Notes: generated by a model not told the origin, from the letters alone. Counted from the stretch's first letter, positions 1-7,931 are shown. The stretch: 32,026 nt of DNA from an uncultured Brevibacillus sp. (GCA_946402065.1 CAMIVR010000055.1:1-32026), one strand, 5' to 3'. A program made the numbers and translations.

Positions 1-926
1 ACGCTCTGATATTCCTTGCCGTCGACATAGATGCGGTAGCCGGTCACTCCGCTGGCATCTTGCGCTTCCGGCCAGATCAGCTTTACGCTTGTTTTGGTAA
101 TGTTCGAAACCGTCAGTTTACTGCCGCCGGGCCATGTCGGCGACTGTTCAACGGGAAACAGGCTCTGCATTTCCTTCCAGAAGGCATCGGCGACCGCTTG
201 ATACCCTTCTGCGCTCAAGTGGATGTCTTGCGGATTCGGCAAATATTTTTCCACATCTTGAGCGATGATTTCCGCCGTCGGAATGTAGCTGGACTTCGAT
301 TGCCTGGCGATTCCCTCGATTGATTTGTTCATCAGTGCCAGCACGCCTAGCAGCTTCTCCTGCTGGTCCTCGGGAAGATGAGGCAACGGGTTGTAATAGC
401 CCATCAGGTAGACGTGCGCTTCGGGATTGAGCGTCTTGATCTCGGCCACTGTCGCCGAGAGGTTGCGCGTGATGCTTTCGATGATTCCCGGGATCTTGTC
501 GGGATCGAAGCCCGTGTCGAAGTTCAACACTTGCAGCACATCGTTCGCTCCCGCATCGAGTGTGACGATGTCCGCCTGGCGAAGCTTCTCCCGGATTCCC
601 CACTCATCCGGACTGCCTTCCACGTCTTTTTTTACGTCATTCAAAATATCCTGCAGCACGTCCCCGGTCGTATAGCCGGAAACCGCATACCGCTTGTCAA
701 ACGATTGCAGATAACCAATCTGGTCGATCTTCTCGGCTATGTAATCCGCATATCCTTTGTCCAGCGTTTTGAATGGCGTTTGTCCGGCTGCCAGGGAGTC
801 TCCCAAGGCCACCACGTTCAGCTTGTCCATCTGCTTGGCATCGACAGCACCCCATGCCGATGTCATCAGCGAGAAGACAAGAACCACAGCAAACATCAAT
901 TTGATCAGTTTTGCAAAAAATCCCAC
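1..926 (-). CDS. Secreted GDSL/SGNH hydrolase with C-terminal fibronectin type III domain (3' end off window)
   Basis: This reading frame starts with GTG and has no stop before the left edge, so the C-terminus is missing. GTG at 926 is chosen because AAGGAGG lies just upstream and a signal peptide follows directly (residues about 5-29, hydrophobic, ending near AWGAVDA). The SGNH esterase fold is shown by the block I motif GDSL at residues 42-45, GAND in the middle (block III), and D-x-x-H in QDIHLS (block V) supplying the catalytic Asp and His. After about residue 267 the sequence (TVSNITKTSVKLIWPEA, then GYRIYVDG) is typical of a fibronectin type III domain, which usually helps bind carbohydrate or wall. 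Substrate cannot be told; lipid or acetyl-ester hydrolysis outside the cell is likely. Confidence 0.88.
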   Translation of the reverse strand, partial: MGFFAKLIKLMFAVVLVFSLMTSAWGAVDAKQMDKLNVVALGDSLAAGQTPFKTLDKGYADYIAEKIDQIGYLQSFDKRYAVSGYTTGDVLQDILNDVKKDVEGSPDEWGIREKLRQADIVTLDAGANDVLQVLNFDTGFDPDKIPGIIESITRNLSATVAEIKTLNPEAHVYLMGYYNPLPHLPEDQQEKLLGVLALMNKSIEGIARQSKSSYIPTAEIIAQDVEKYLPNPQDIHLSAEGYQAVADAFWKEMQSLFPVEQSPTWPGGSKLTVSNITKTSVKLIWPEAQDASGVTGYRIYVDGKEYQS

Positions 927-949
927 AAAGCAGATCCTCCTTCTTTTTC

Positions 950-1005
950 GTCTCGATACGATTGTAAAATAGAACGTAATGAAAAAAATCCCCCATTCAG
1001 GGGAT
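950..1005. repeat. Copy A of a 56-bp duplicated terminator/-10 block
   Basis: These 56 bases recur at 2704-2759 with only two differences, and similarity continues weakly for about 14 bases more (a shared GTGATTA). Read on the minus strand, the block is a rho-independent terminator followed by TACAAT (plus positions 961-966). That hexamer could be the -10 element of the GDSL hydrolase gene; the predicted start point lies about 28 bases before its GTG. No good -35 is visible. Confidence 0.85.
982..1005 (-). terminator. Terminator of the small oxidase-like gene
   Basis: On the minus strand ATCCCC and GGGGAT pair across a short loop and are followed by a run of seven T. It lies just downstream of the small membrane-protein gene and upstream of the GDSL hydrolase gene, so it separates the two transcripts. 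Confidence 0.8.
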
Positions 1006-1029
1006 GCCTAAAGTGATTATGGGCCACTT

Positions 1030-1440
1030 TTACAAAGGCAGTTTGTTTTTGGCTTTTCCGGAAGCAAAGAGTGTCTCTTCCTTGACGTTAACAAAGAGAT
1101 TCGCCATAAACAGTACAATACCGAGAATGGCAATCGTGCCCCCGATCGGGATAAGCGGTGTCGCAACAATTGGTGCCAGCTCCAGATACAGCCCGATAAT
1201 AATCACCGGCAAGCCGATATTGTGCAGCCAGAAATGCATTTTCCCCAGTCTGCTCTGGCTTGCAGCCGGAAACAGGCAGTAAATCACGCCAGCCAACGCC
1301 AGCGATACCCATCCCAGGAGGTTGACGTGTGCGTGAACGCTGGTAAGTTGAAACTGCTTGTTCATTCCTATATACATCCCAAAAATGACGCCAATGACAA
1401 AGTAGACAACTGCGATACGAAGCCAAATAATCCCTTTCAT
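1030..1440 (-). CDS. Small four-helix membrane protein resembling heme-copper oxidase subunit I
   Basis: This is a 136-residue protein with about four hydrophobic helices (residues 5-27, 40-58, 72-92, 97-118). The motif VHAHVNLLGW (His36, His38) followed by His69 and His73 resembles heme-ligand helices of cytochrome c oxidase subunit I/NorB-type proteins, but the length is only about a quarter of a full subunit I. Stand-alone short proteins of this type are often labelled cytochrome-c oxidase in Bacillales; whether they bind heme is not established as far as I know. The ATG follows GAGGGGAA. It sits downstream of the alpha/beta hydrolase gene on the same strand and ends before the copy A terminator. 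It could be a diverged assembly or sensor protein instead of an oxidase. Confidence 0.7.
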   Translation of the reverse strand: MKGIIWLRIAVVYFVIGVIFGMYIGMNKQFQLTSVHAHVNLLGWVSLALAGVIYCLFPAASQSRLGKMHFWLHNIGLPVIIIGLYLELAPIVATPLIPIGGTIAILGIVLFMANLFVNVKEETLFASGKAKNKLPL

Positions 1441-1555
1441 TCACTACCATTCCCCTCATATTTACTTGTGTCCCCCCTTCCATTCGAGAAGGGGAGGAGC
1501 TTCCTGCATACCTTGTTTTACGAACAGCGTTCTGCTTCCTTCCCTTCGGCTACGC

Positions 1556-2521
1556 TCAGACCATTACCGGAATTTCTGCACTGCTGATCCGAGTCTCTCG
1601 CCTCCTTGCTGATTGTTCCGCAGAGACGATCTCGTCAAAAAACCGGATCAAACGATCTGAATACTCCTCGGGATGGTCACGGAATGCTCCCACATGCGTG
1701 TCACTGCACGGCTTCCACAAGGAAAAGGCATCGGGGTGCTTCTCGCGCATCAATTCGCTGTTCTCCCACGAAATGACCGGATCGGAATCCCCATGAATAA
1801 ACAGGATCGGTCGCGGATACACCTTGTCCACAGCCGAAAGCGGCTCTACTTCATCTATATTCTCGTTCGCAATCAACCGAATCGTCAGTAAAATGAGCGG
1901 TGTAAACGGGAATTTCGGCAATTTCGACCAGATGTGCATATTATCGCTTAAATAACGAGTCAAATGACTAAAGGAACTGTCCGCAACTACGCCTCTTACA
2001 TCGAAGGAATCAGCGGCAGCCAACAAGGCCGCTGCTGCTCCCATGGAAAATCCGACGAGACCGATTCTCCCGGGAAAATCGTTCTTTACCCAATCAATTG
2101 CTCCGAGTATATCCAGCTTTTCGTGCAACCCTACCGTTGTAAGGCTGCCCTCCGACTCCCCGCTCCTGCGGAAATCAAACATTACGACATGATAGCCACT
2201 CTTGACCAACGAGCTAGCCAAGTGCAGTCCCGGCAATGAACGAACGAGCCGATTGCCTCGATAGCCATGCGCAAAGATCAATGTCATTTTGGCTTCTCCT
2301 TCGGCTGGCAAGAACCATCCTTTCAACCTGGTTGAGCCATCCCGGCTAAAAAAATCTATCGGTTCAAAAACCAGCCCGTAATCAGCAGGTGTTTCATCGA
2401 TTGGCTTTCGTTTCGGATGCGACAGCTTCCAGGCCACCACAAACGAGATGCCCCAGCATCCGATCAATGTCAGCACGACCAAACCAATTACCGCAATCAT
2501 CACATGAACGGCTCCCACCAT
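1556..2521 (-). CDS. Membrane-anchored alpha/beta hydrolase (serine hydrolase)
   Basis: The protein has 321 residues when started at ATG 2521, which is preceded by AAAGGGGGGAAG; a longer frame to 2608 lacks such a site. An N-terminal hydrophobic helix (residues about 5-30) suggests anchoring with the catalytic domain outside the membrane. The alpha/beta-hydrolase signature is complete: oxyanion-hole HG at 85-86, nucleophile Ser159 in GFSMG, acid Asp247 in HGDSDP, and His276 in DTHVGAF. It resembles the YqkD-like hydrolases of Bacillus. The substrate is unknown; a small ester or peptide is plausible. The small oxidase-like gene follows on the same strand about 115 bases away and may share its transcript. 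Confidence 0.85.
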   Translation of the reverse strand: MVGAVHVMIAVIGLVVLTLIGCWGISFVVAWKLSHPKRKPIDETPADYGLVFEPIDFFSRDGSTRLKGWFLPAEGEAKMTLIFAHGYRGNRLVRSLPGLHLASSLVKSGYHVVMFDFRRSGESEGSLTTVGLHEKLDILGAIDWVKNDFPGRIGLVGFSMGAAAALLAAADSFDVRGVVADSSFSHLTRYLSDNMHIWSKLPKFPFTPLILLTIRLIANENIDEVEPLSAVDKVYPRPILFIHGDSDPVISWENSELMREKHPDAFSLWKPCSDTHVGAFRDHPEEYSDRLIRFFDEIVSAEQSARRRETRISSAEIPVMV

Positions 2522-2703
2522 CTTCCCCCCTTTCAAGTCCCGATTTTTTCTGATAAGCGTGCCGTTCTCCAGTAGAATTCGATTACCATTACATGAACGA
2601 ACACGCAAATGGAATTGAAAGGAAAACGGCGAAGCATTAAAATAATCAGCGCGGGATGAGCGCTTTTTTCATCGAGAGCAATCGTTTTCCCTCCCCTGAT
2701 TTA

Positions 2704-2759
2704 GTCTCGATACGATTGTAAAATAGAACCTGATGAAAAAAATCCCCCATTCAGGGGAT
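2704..2759. repeat. Copy B of the 56-bp duplicated terminator/-10 block
   Basis: It matches 950-1005 at 54 of 56 positions and has the same orientation. The two copies bracket the alpha/beta hydrolase and the small oxidase-like gene, so the segment between them looks as if it was inserted or duplicated by recombination through this block. Confidence 0.85.
2736..2759 (-). terminator. Second terminator hairpin (repeat copy B)
   Basis: The hairpin ATCCCC/GGGGAT with a run of T on the minus strand is the same as in copy A. It acts as a possible second stop for motAB transcription before the alpha/beta hydrolase gene. Confidence 0.65.
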
Positions 2760-2854
2760 ATCCACGGTGATTAAGCGGCAGCTTCGTGAGACCGTATTGC
2801 AAAATCGCCCCTTACAACGGAATGAAGCTCTGCTTGTCTCCATATCTCCACTTG

Positions 2855-2899
2855 CCAAAACAAAATAACGTGCCAAATGGAAAACCCACTCGGCACGTT
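2855..2899 (-). terminator. Terminator of motAB
   Basis: On the minus strand AACGTGCC and GGCACGTT form an 8-bp stem, with further pairing in the loop (TGG/CCA), followed by TATTTTGTTTT. It begins 26 bases after the motB stop codon. Confidence 0.8.
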
Positions 2900-2924
2900 C
2901 TCATTTACGTGAAGGTTGCACTGC

Positions 2925-3734
2925 TTATTTCGTTGATACACTGCGCATGACCATTACCTCAACGCGACGATTTTTCGCCCGTCCTTCCGGTGTGTCATTC
3001 GATGCAACCGGATGGTACTCCCCTTTTGCCGTCGCGCTGAATTTTGCCGGATCGAGATTTTTGTTTTCCAGCAGGATGCGCAAGAAATTCGTTGCCCGCT
3101 GGCCGCTCAGGTCCCAGTTGGAAGGAAACTGCCGCGTATGAATGGGCACATTGTCCGTATGTCCGGTGACCGTCGTCAGCTTGGGCTGCGGGACCAGCAG
3201 ATTGGCGATGGTCTCGGCCATTTTCCGCGCTTCGGGCCGCACTTCCGCACTGCCGGAAGCAAACAGCGCGTTGTCCAAAATCGTGATGAGCAAGCCTTCC
3301 CCCGTCAACTCGGTTTGCAGCTTGTCCTGAAGCTTGCTGCTGGCGATGTAGTCATTTACCTGGGCCTGCAGCTTTTTCAGGTCCTCGGTTTCTTTCTGAT
3401 AGGCAGCTTCGAACTTCTTCTGTTCTTCCGACTTCTCTGCATTCTTCTCGCTTTGCTTGATTTCTTTTCCTTCCGATTTGGCTCTCGTCTTCGACTGGGT
3501 GACCGTATCAGGCGATACCGGGATCGCGCTCGGCTGGTTGAGAACACCGACGCCTCCGCTTAGCGCCACATTGAACGATTGGACGATCTGATCGAATTTC
3601 TTCGCATCAATTTGGCTGGAAGCGAACAACACGATAAACAGCGCAAGCAGTAGGGTCAAGAGGTCGGCGTAGGGAATGAGCCAGGTTTCATCCGCGTGCT
3701 CTTCATGAATCTGTTTCTTCGGTCTTCTAGCCAT
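2925..3734 (-). CDS. motB: Flagellar stator protein MotB
   Basis: MotB is the peptidoglycan-anchored half of the proton-driven flagellar stator. The 269-residue sequence has a short basic N-terminus, one transmembrane helix (about 20-40) with the proton-carrying Asp24 in WLIPYADLL, a charged linker rich in Lys, Glu and Gln (about 70-140), and a C-terminal OmpA-like domain with TGHTDNVPI and NRRVEV. Its length and motifs closely follow B. subtilis MotB, not the sodium-type MotS. It overlaps the end of motA by 8 bases and its GAGGTG ribosome site lies within motA, so the two are translationally coupled. Confidence 0.96.
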   Translation of the reverse strand: MARRPKKQIHEEHADETWLIPYADLLTLLLALFIVLFASSQIDAKKFDQIVQSFNVALSGGVGVLNQPSAIPVSPDTVTQSKTRAKSEGKEIKQSEKNAEKSEEQKKFEAAYQKETEDLKKLQAQVNDYIASSKLQDKLQTELTGEGLLITILDNALFASGSAEVRPEARKMAETIANLLVPQPKLTTVTGHTDNVPIHTRQFPSNWDLSGQRATNFLRILLENKNLDPAKFSATAKGEYHPVASNDTPEGRAKNRRVEVMVMRSVSTK

Positions 3735-4533
3735 TCACCTCGACACCTTCTTCCTGCTGCTTCTCGACCTTCTCAGGATAACGTTCTTTCGTCGGGATAT
3801 AGACGAGAAGTTTTTGTTCGATTGCGGTTGGCGATACCCCTGCTTGAATCGACAGCAGGCCTTCGACCATGATTTTCTTCACTTCTACTTCTTGTTTGGA
3901 CTTTCGCTTCAATTTATTTGAAAATGGATGCCACAAGACGTATCCGGTAAAAATACCGAGCAGTGTCGCGATAAATGCAGCAGAAATGGAGTGGCCCAGC
4001 TGTTCGATGTCAGACAGATTACCCAGCGCGGCAATCAGCCCGACTACGGCACCTAATACCCCGAGCGTCGGAGCGTACATCCCCGCCTGCGAAAAAATCG
4101 TCGCTCCCGCATGATGGCGCTCCTCGATGGCAGCGATCTCTTCGTTCAAAACGTCGCGAACGAATTCCGGCTCCCCTCCGTCAATTATCATCTTCATGCC
4201 GTTGCGCAAGAACGGGTCGGCAATTTCATCGGAAGTGTTCTCCAATGCAAGCAACCCTTCGCGGCGGGCGATCGATGCCCAGTTCATAAACTGGTCGATC
4301 AAGTCGCGCTTAGAAGGCAGATTCTGCTCTTTGAAGAGAATTCCAAACAGAGCAGGCAGTTTTTTCAGCTCCGACATGGGGAAGGCGATCATTACGGCCG
4401 CTGCCGTTCCCCCGATAATGATCAGGTATGCCGCCGGATTGACGAGCGCGACCAATTTTGCGCCTTTGAGTACAAATCCGATACCGATTGCCAGTACTCC
4501 AACTAGAATACCTATATAGGATGACTTTTCCAT
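3727..4533 (-). CDS. motA: Flagellar stator protein MotA
   Basis: MotA forms the proton channel with MotB and drives rotor movement. The 268-residue protein has four membrane segments (two near residues 5-50, two near 148-200) and a cytoplasmic loop containing the charged segment ARREGLLALE. The conserved YAPTLGVLGAVVGLI stretch lies at the third helix. Two adjacent ATG codons are possible; the second (4533) gives better spacing from GGGAG and matches the start of the B. subtilis protein. No clear sigma-D promoter was found; a large hairpin lies 29 bases upstream. It is first of a two-gene operon with motB. Confidence 0.96.
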   Translation of the reverse strand: MEKSSYIGILVGVLAIGIGFVLKGAKLVALVNPAAYLIIIGGTAAAVMIAFPMSELKKLPALFGILFKEQNLPSKRDLIDQFMNWASIARREGLLALENTSDEIADPFLRNGMKMIIDGGEPEFVRDVLNEEIAAIEERHHAGATIFSQAGMYAPTLGVLGAVVGLIAALGNLSDIEQLGHSISAAFIATLLGIFTGYVLWHPFSNKLKRKSKQEVEVKKIMVEGLLSIQAGVSPTAIEQKLLVYIPTKERYPEKVEKQQEEGVEVNG

Positions 4534-4561
4534 CATGACACTCCCTATTTCACGTTATCAA

Positions 4562-4619
4562 ATAACTTCCTCTATATATGTTTTCGGTATTCTCACCTGG
4601 AAACATAAGAGGAAGTTAT
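4562..4619. repeat. Long inverted repeat upstream of motA
   Basis: ATAACTTCCTCT at 4562-4573 and its exact reverse complement at 4608-4619 pair over 12 bases. The loop contains a further matched pair, TATGTTT and AAACATA, giving a 12+7-bp stem with a 3-base bulge. Neither side is followed by a good run of T, so it is not a typical terminator. It lies in the leader or promoter region of motA. Confidence 0.75.
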
Positions 4620-4731
4620 CTCTGTTTCTTTGAATTTCGTCGTCATTCGAGCCTTTCCTTTGAAACCATGGAAAAATTGCGCGATTTGTGACGAAATGGC
4701 ACGTGAATGGGCAGGCGTCACGGCAGGTTGG

Positions 4732-6036
4732 TTACGGGTGCTGCTTCTGTTTAAGCTGCTGCAGCTTTTCTGCCTCCAATTTCTCCAGCTCCAGCAGCCT
4801 TTCTTCCTCCTCCCGAATAATCTTCTGCATTTCTTCGGCACGCTTGGCATCATCCGGATTCTTCCACTCCAATACCCAGCCGATCGGGTCGACATAGCTG
4901 CCGTGATACGAGACGGCAAAATGCAAATGACTTCCTGTGCTCCGGCCAGTGCTGCCGACTGCTGCAATTTTTTGGCCGCGCTTGACGGCGGTTCCTACGC
5001 TGACGACGGTACTTCCGTCCTGCAAATGGGTGTAGGTCGTCTCCAGTTCCTTAGTGTGCTTGATCACGATGCGATTGCCGTCTTCGGGCGAATAGTCGAC
5101 AGTGGTGACAATGCCATTGTCCGCCGCATAGACGTCGGTGCCCTGCGGTGCGGCCAGGTCGATCCCGTTATTAAAGCTGGTCATCCGGTTCGTTTCCGGA
5201 TTGGTGCGCGCCCCGAAGGTGGACGTAATCCGGTACCCCTTCGCAATCGGCAGACCGAGCTGTCTATGCCCCAGCCCCTTGACGAACTCGGCAGGATCAA
5301 CGGGCACATCCTGATGGACAAGGGCAAAGTGCAAATGCGCGCCGGTACAGCGGCCTGTACACCCTACGGCAGCAATCTTTTCTCCCTGCTTGACCGCTTG
5401 GCCTTTGGCGACTGCCGCACTGTTGTCGAGCAGATGCGAATACGTCGTCTTCGTTTTCGAGCTGTGGGCGATGGTCAGCGAGTATCCACTGTCTGGCGAG
5501 TAACCGACATCCGTCACGACACCGTCCGCGGCTGCATAGACATCGGTTCCCTGTGGTGCCGCCAGATCGATGCCGTCATTGCTGCTCTCGGGCATTTTCG
5601 AGTCGGGATTGTAGGCAGGCCCGAACATCGACGTCATGACGAATGAATCGGCGGGAAGCGGCAGCCCCCATGCTCCCGTGTAGACCGTCGGCAGCTTTTG
5701 CACTGCATCGATCGCATTGCCGGAGCCAGGTACACCGGATTCCTTTGACGGCTGTGCCGCCGAGACGTTCCCCGCTCCCTTGGGATTGGGAACCGATGCG
5801 TACTGCGGTGGCGTGAGATGCTCGCGAACCAAAACACCGACAACCACCAGCAGCGAGCACGTGACGATTGCGCCCACACCTCTGACCAGCCACTTTTTGT
5901 AGACATTCGAACGTTGGACTTTTTCCTCGGCTGCCAGTAAATGCCTGAGTATTCTCGCCTTGCTTTCTTGAGACATATGCACGTCCGGCGCACTGCCAAG
6001 ATATTCTTGCAAGCGCATTTCATTGTGTGAAGACAT
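4732..6036 (-). CDS. Membrane protein with anti-sigma-like N-terminus and two degenerate LytM (M23) domains
   Basis: The 434-residue protein has a cytoplasmic segment (1-49), one transmembrane helix (50-71), a linker, two M23/LytM domains (about 122-255 and 263-388) and a charged Glu/Lys/Gln-rich coiled tail (396-434). In both LytM domains the first zinc-ligand His of the HxxxD motif is Asn (Asn153 with Asp157; Asn289 with Asp293), while the HLH motif (234-236; 370-372) and the active-site His (201; 337) remain. Loss of that His is known in non-catalytic LytM proteins, so it probably binds rather than cuts peptidoglycan. The gene overlaps the ECF sigma gene by 17 bases, the usual position of an anti-sigma gene; I infer that it restrains the sigma factor and senses the wall. 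Start 6036 is ATG; a GTG one codon earlier is possible. Confidence 0.85.
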   Translation of the reverse strand: MSSHNEMRLQEYLGSAPDVHMSQESKARILRHLLAAEEKVQRSNVYKKWLVRGVGAIVTCSLLVVVGVLVREHLTPPQYASVPNPKGAGNVSAAQPSKESGVPGSGNAIDAVQKLPTVYTGAWGLPLPADSFVMTSMFGPAYNPDSKMPESSNDGIDLAAPQGTDVYAAADGVVTDVGYSPDSGYSLTIAHSSKTKTTYSHLLDNSAAVAKGQAVKQGEKIAAVGCTGRCTGAHLHFALVHQDVPVDPAEFVKGLGHRQLGLPIAKGYRITSTFGARTNPETNRMTSFNNGIDLAAPQGTDVYAADNGIVTTVDYSPEDGNRIVIKHTKELETTYTHLQDGSTVVSVGTAVKRGQKIAAVGSTGRSTGSHLHFAVSYHGSYVDPIGWVLEWKNPDDAKRAEEMQKIIREEEERLLELEKLEAEKLQQLKQKQHP

Positions 6037-6550
6037 CACCTGTCACTCCTCCTACGGTTTTGTTCATTTTCTTTTCCAGTGACTTCATGGCCCGAAACAG
6101 CGTTACGCTTACTTTGGCTTCGCTCCAGCCCAATACAGCCGCCGTTTCTTTTACGCTCCATTCCTTGATCGCCCGCATGATCAGCACCTCGCGATAGGCG
6201 GGCTTGAGTCGGCTGATCGCCTGATACAGTTCACGCCGCTCCTCCGCAAGCCCCAGCCACTCGTCCGGTGTCCGCTCTTTTGCCGCCATCTGTCCGGCGA
6301 GCCCGATCGGCAGCCAGCGGGCAAGCTGCTTCTTGCGGACAAAGTCAATCGCCGTGTAGCGGGCTATGGTAAACAGCCAGGTCCTGGGTTGCGAGCGCTG
6401 TTCAAACGTATGGATTCCTTTGAGCGCTTTGATAAACACTTCCTGTACGAGATCTTCGACATCCGCATTTCCCGTGTAATAGACGAGGAAATGATAGATG
6501 TCTTCACTGTACTGGATGAACCATCTCTCTATCTGAGCTTTTTTGTCCAA
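6020..6550 (-). CDS. ECF-family RNA polymerase sigma factor
   Basis: This protein has 176 residues from a TTG at 6550, chosen because AAGGAG sits 8 bases upstream and a matching ECF promoter lies just beyond; a longer ATG start at 6640 would be upstream of that promoter. Region 2 is seen in YHFLVYYTGNADVEDLVQEVF and PRTWLFTIARYTAIDF, and region 4 in REVLIMRAIKEWSVKETAA followed by the helix-turn-helix WSEAKVSVTLFRAMK. It lacks the large region 3, as expected for group 4 factors. It is co-transcribed with the downstream double-LytM membrane protein, its likely anti-sigma partner. The regulon cannot be read here; cell-wall stress is inferred from the partner and the neighbouring rodA. Confidence 0.92.
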   Translation of the reverse strand: MDKKAQIERWFIQYSEDIYHFLVYYTGNADVEDLVQEVFIKALKGIHTFEQRSQPRTWLFTIARYTAIDFVRKKQLARWLPIGLAGQMAAKERTPDEWLGLAEERRELYQAISRLKPAYREVLIMRAIKEWSVKETAAVLGWSEAKVSVTLFRAMKSLEKKMNKTVGGVTGDVFTQ

Positions 6551-6582
6551 TGCACTTGCTCCTTCTTGCGTTTTTAATGGAT

Positions 6583-6611
6583 TAGACGAAAACGCGATCG
6601 GCGATATTTCA
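6583..6611 (-). promoter_or_regulatory. Candidate autoregulatory ECF sigma promoter
   Basis: On the minus strand TGAAAT and CGTCTA are separated by 17 bases, close to the ECF consensus TGAAAC-N16/17-CGTC. The predicted start point is about 25 bases before the TTG start of the sigma gene, which fits self-activation. Confidence 0.6.
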
Positions 6612-6655
6612 CTTTTTTTGATAATGATCCAAAACGCCAAACAAACAGAAATGGC

Positions 6656-6688
6656 AAAAAGGACTATTCCTACAGCAGATAGTCCTTT
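6656..6688 (-). terminator. Terminator of rodA-like gene
   Basis: AAAGGACTAT and ATAGTCCTTT form a perfect 10-bp stem with an 11-base loop; on the minus strand the stem runs into five T. It lies 47 bases past the rodA stop. Confidence 0.85.
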
Positions 6689-6734
6689 CTTGTGCTCACT
6701 GCTTATTGATTTGCAAACAGCGGAACAAACCGGA

Positions 6735-7895
6735 TTAGCCGAATGCCAAGCCGGTTTTTCTGATGCTCATCGACAGAATGATGCCGAGCAGCACAAAATT
6801 CGTTACCAGAGAAGTACCGCCATATGAAACAAACGGCAATGTAATCCCGGTGACAGGCATCATCGCCAGATTCATGCCGACATTCTCCACGATCTGAAAC
6901 GTAAACATTCCGATTACGCCGGTGATAAAGCAGGAGGAGAAGTAGTCCTCTGTCGTACTGGCGATGGTGATCATGCTATGCAAAAGTAAAAAGAAGAGAA
7001 ACAGCAGGAAGCTGCCGCCGAGAAACCCCATTTCTTCCCCGATGGCGGAGAAGATAAAATCGGTCCACTGTTCCGGCACCCAATTGCCCTGGGTTGCCGT
7101 TCCGCTGACGATGCCCTTGCCAAATAGTTGACCTGACCCGATAGCCATTTGCGCCTGGGTGATTTGATAGCTCGCGCCCATCTTTTCATACTCGGGATCC
7201 AAAAACGTCAGGATTCTCTCCTTTTGGTGCTGCATGAACGGCATTTTATCGACCAATTCAATCGATTGCGCAATGAACACGGTTTTCGCCAGGAAAATAA
7301 CGCCGATCATCATCGCCACGAGCACCAAATAGACAGCCAGCTGCTTTCGGTTTAAAAACAGAATCATCATCGTACCGGTTATGCCCACGAGCGTAAGGGC
7401 TTGTCCGAGGTGCGGCTGTTTCAAAATGAGAATAAATGGAATAAGGTTGATTGTCAGAATAACCAGCAGATGCTTGACAGCAAACGATTCGTTCTTTTCT
7501 TTCGCTTTCGTCATGTATTGTGAAATGGTCAAGATGACAAAGATCTTCGCCAGCTCCGAGGGCTGAAATTGCATCCCGCCAGGCAAGGTAATCCAGCATT
7601 GCGCTCCATTTTTGGCGGGGAAAAAGAACACGCAGACAAGCAGGACGAGACATACCGCATATCCAAGAAGCGGCACATATCCTTTGAGTATGCGATAGTC
7701 GAGAAAGGTAAAGGCGAACATGACGCCAAAGGAGATGATCTCCCACATGATTTGCTTTTGATACCAGTCTTCCATCCCATCCCGATTTAACGTCGCCGAG
7801 TAAATGGCAATGGTCGACAGGACCGACATGGCCAAAACCGCAGCCAGCAAAGAGAAGTCAAGTTTTTTGATTACTTTCCAGGAAAACATATCCAT
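6735..7895 (-). CDS. rodA: RodA/FtsW/SpoVE-family peptidoglycan glycosyltransferase
   Basis: SEDS-family proteins polymerise glycan strands from lipid II together with a class B penicillin-binding protein. The 386-residue protein has about ten membrane helices. Family motifs present are GGMQFQPSELAK near residue 107, the extracellular loop GNWVPEQWTDFIFSAIGEE with the catalytic Asp279, and MPVTGITLPFVSYGGTS near the C-terminus. One position is unusual: the normally conserved PDLGTA motif reads PHLGQA (residues 161-166). It stands alone between two terminators, with no PBP2 gene alongside, so it may be an accessory RodA paralogue rather than the main one. The start could be the first or third codon (7895 or 7889). 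Confidence 0.92.
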   Translation of the reverse strand: MDMFSWKVIKKLDFSLLAAVLAMSVLSTIAIYSATLNRDGMEDWYQKQIMWEIISFGVMFAFTFLDYRILKGYVPLLGYAVCLVLLVCVFFFPAKNGAQCWITLPGGMQFQPSELAKIFVILTISQYMTKAKEKNESFAVKHLLVILTINLIPFILILKQPHLGQALTLVGITGTMMILFLNRKQLAVYLVLVAMMIGVIFLAKTVFIAQSIELVDKMPFMQHQKERILTFLDPEYEKMGASYQITQAQMAIGSGQLFGKGIVSGTATQGNWVPEQWTDFIFSAIGEEMGFLGGSFLLFLFFLLLHSMITIASTTEDYFSSCFITGVIGMFTFQIVENVGMNLAMMPVTGITLPFVSYGGTSLVTNFVLLGIILSMSIRKTGLAFG

Positions 7896-7931
7896 CCCCG
7901 CTTTTCATGATTGCTTCGTAAACCCCAAGGT

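Larger units (their letters stand above)
2522..2924. other. Intergenic region between motB and the alpha/beta hydrolase
   Basis: About 400 bases without a convincing gene. It contains the motB terminator, repeat copy B with its own hairpin, and a small GC-rich hairpin near 2649-2666 followed on the plus strand by six T. The leader of the alpha/beta hydrolase gene would be about 190 bases if its transcription starts at the TACAAT of copy B. Confidence 0.6.

Noticed and set aside
4630..5646. Long plus-strand open frame of 338 codons
   Set aside because: It is opposite the double-LytM gene, has no ribosome site and shows no protein-like motifs; the minus-strand frame has clear domains.
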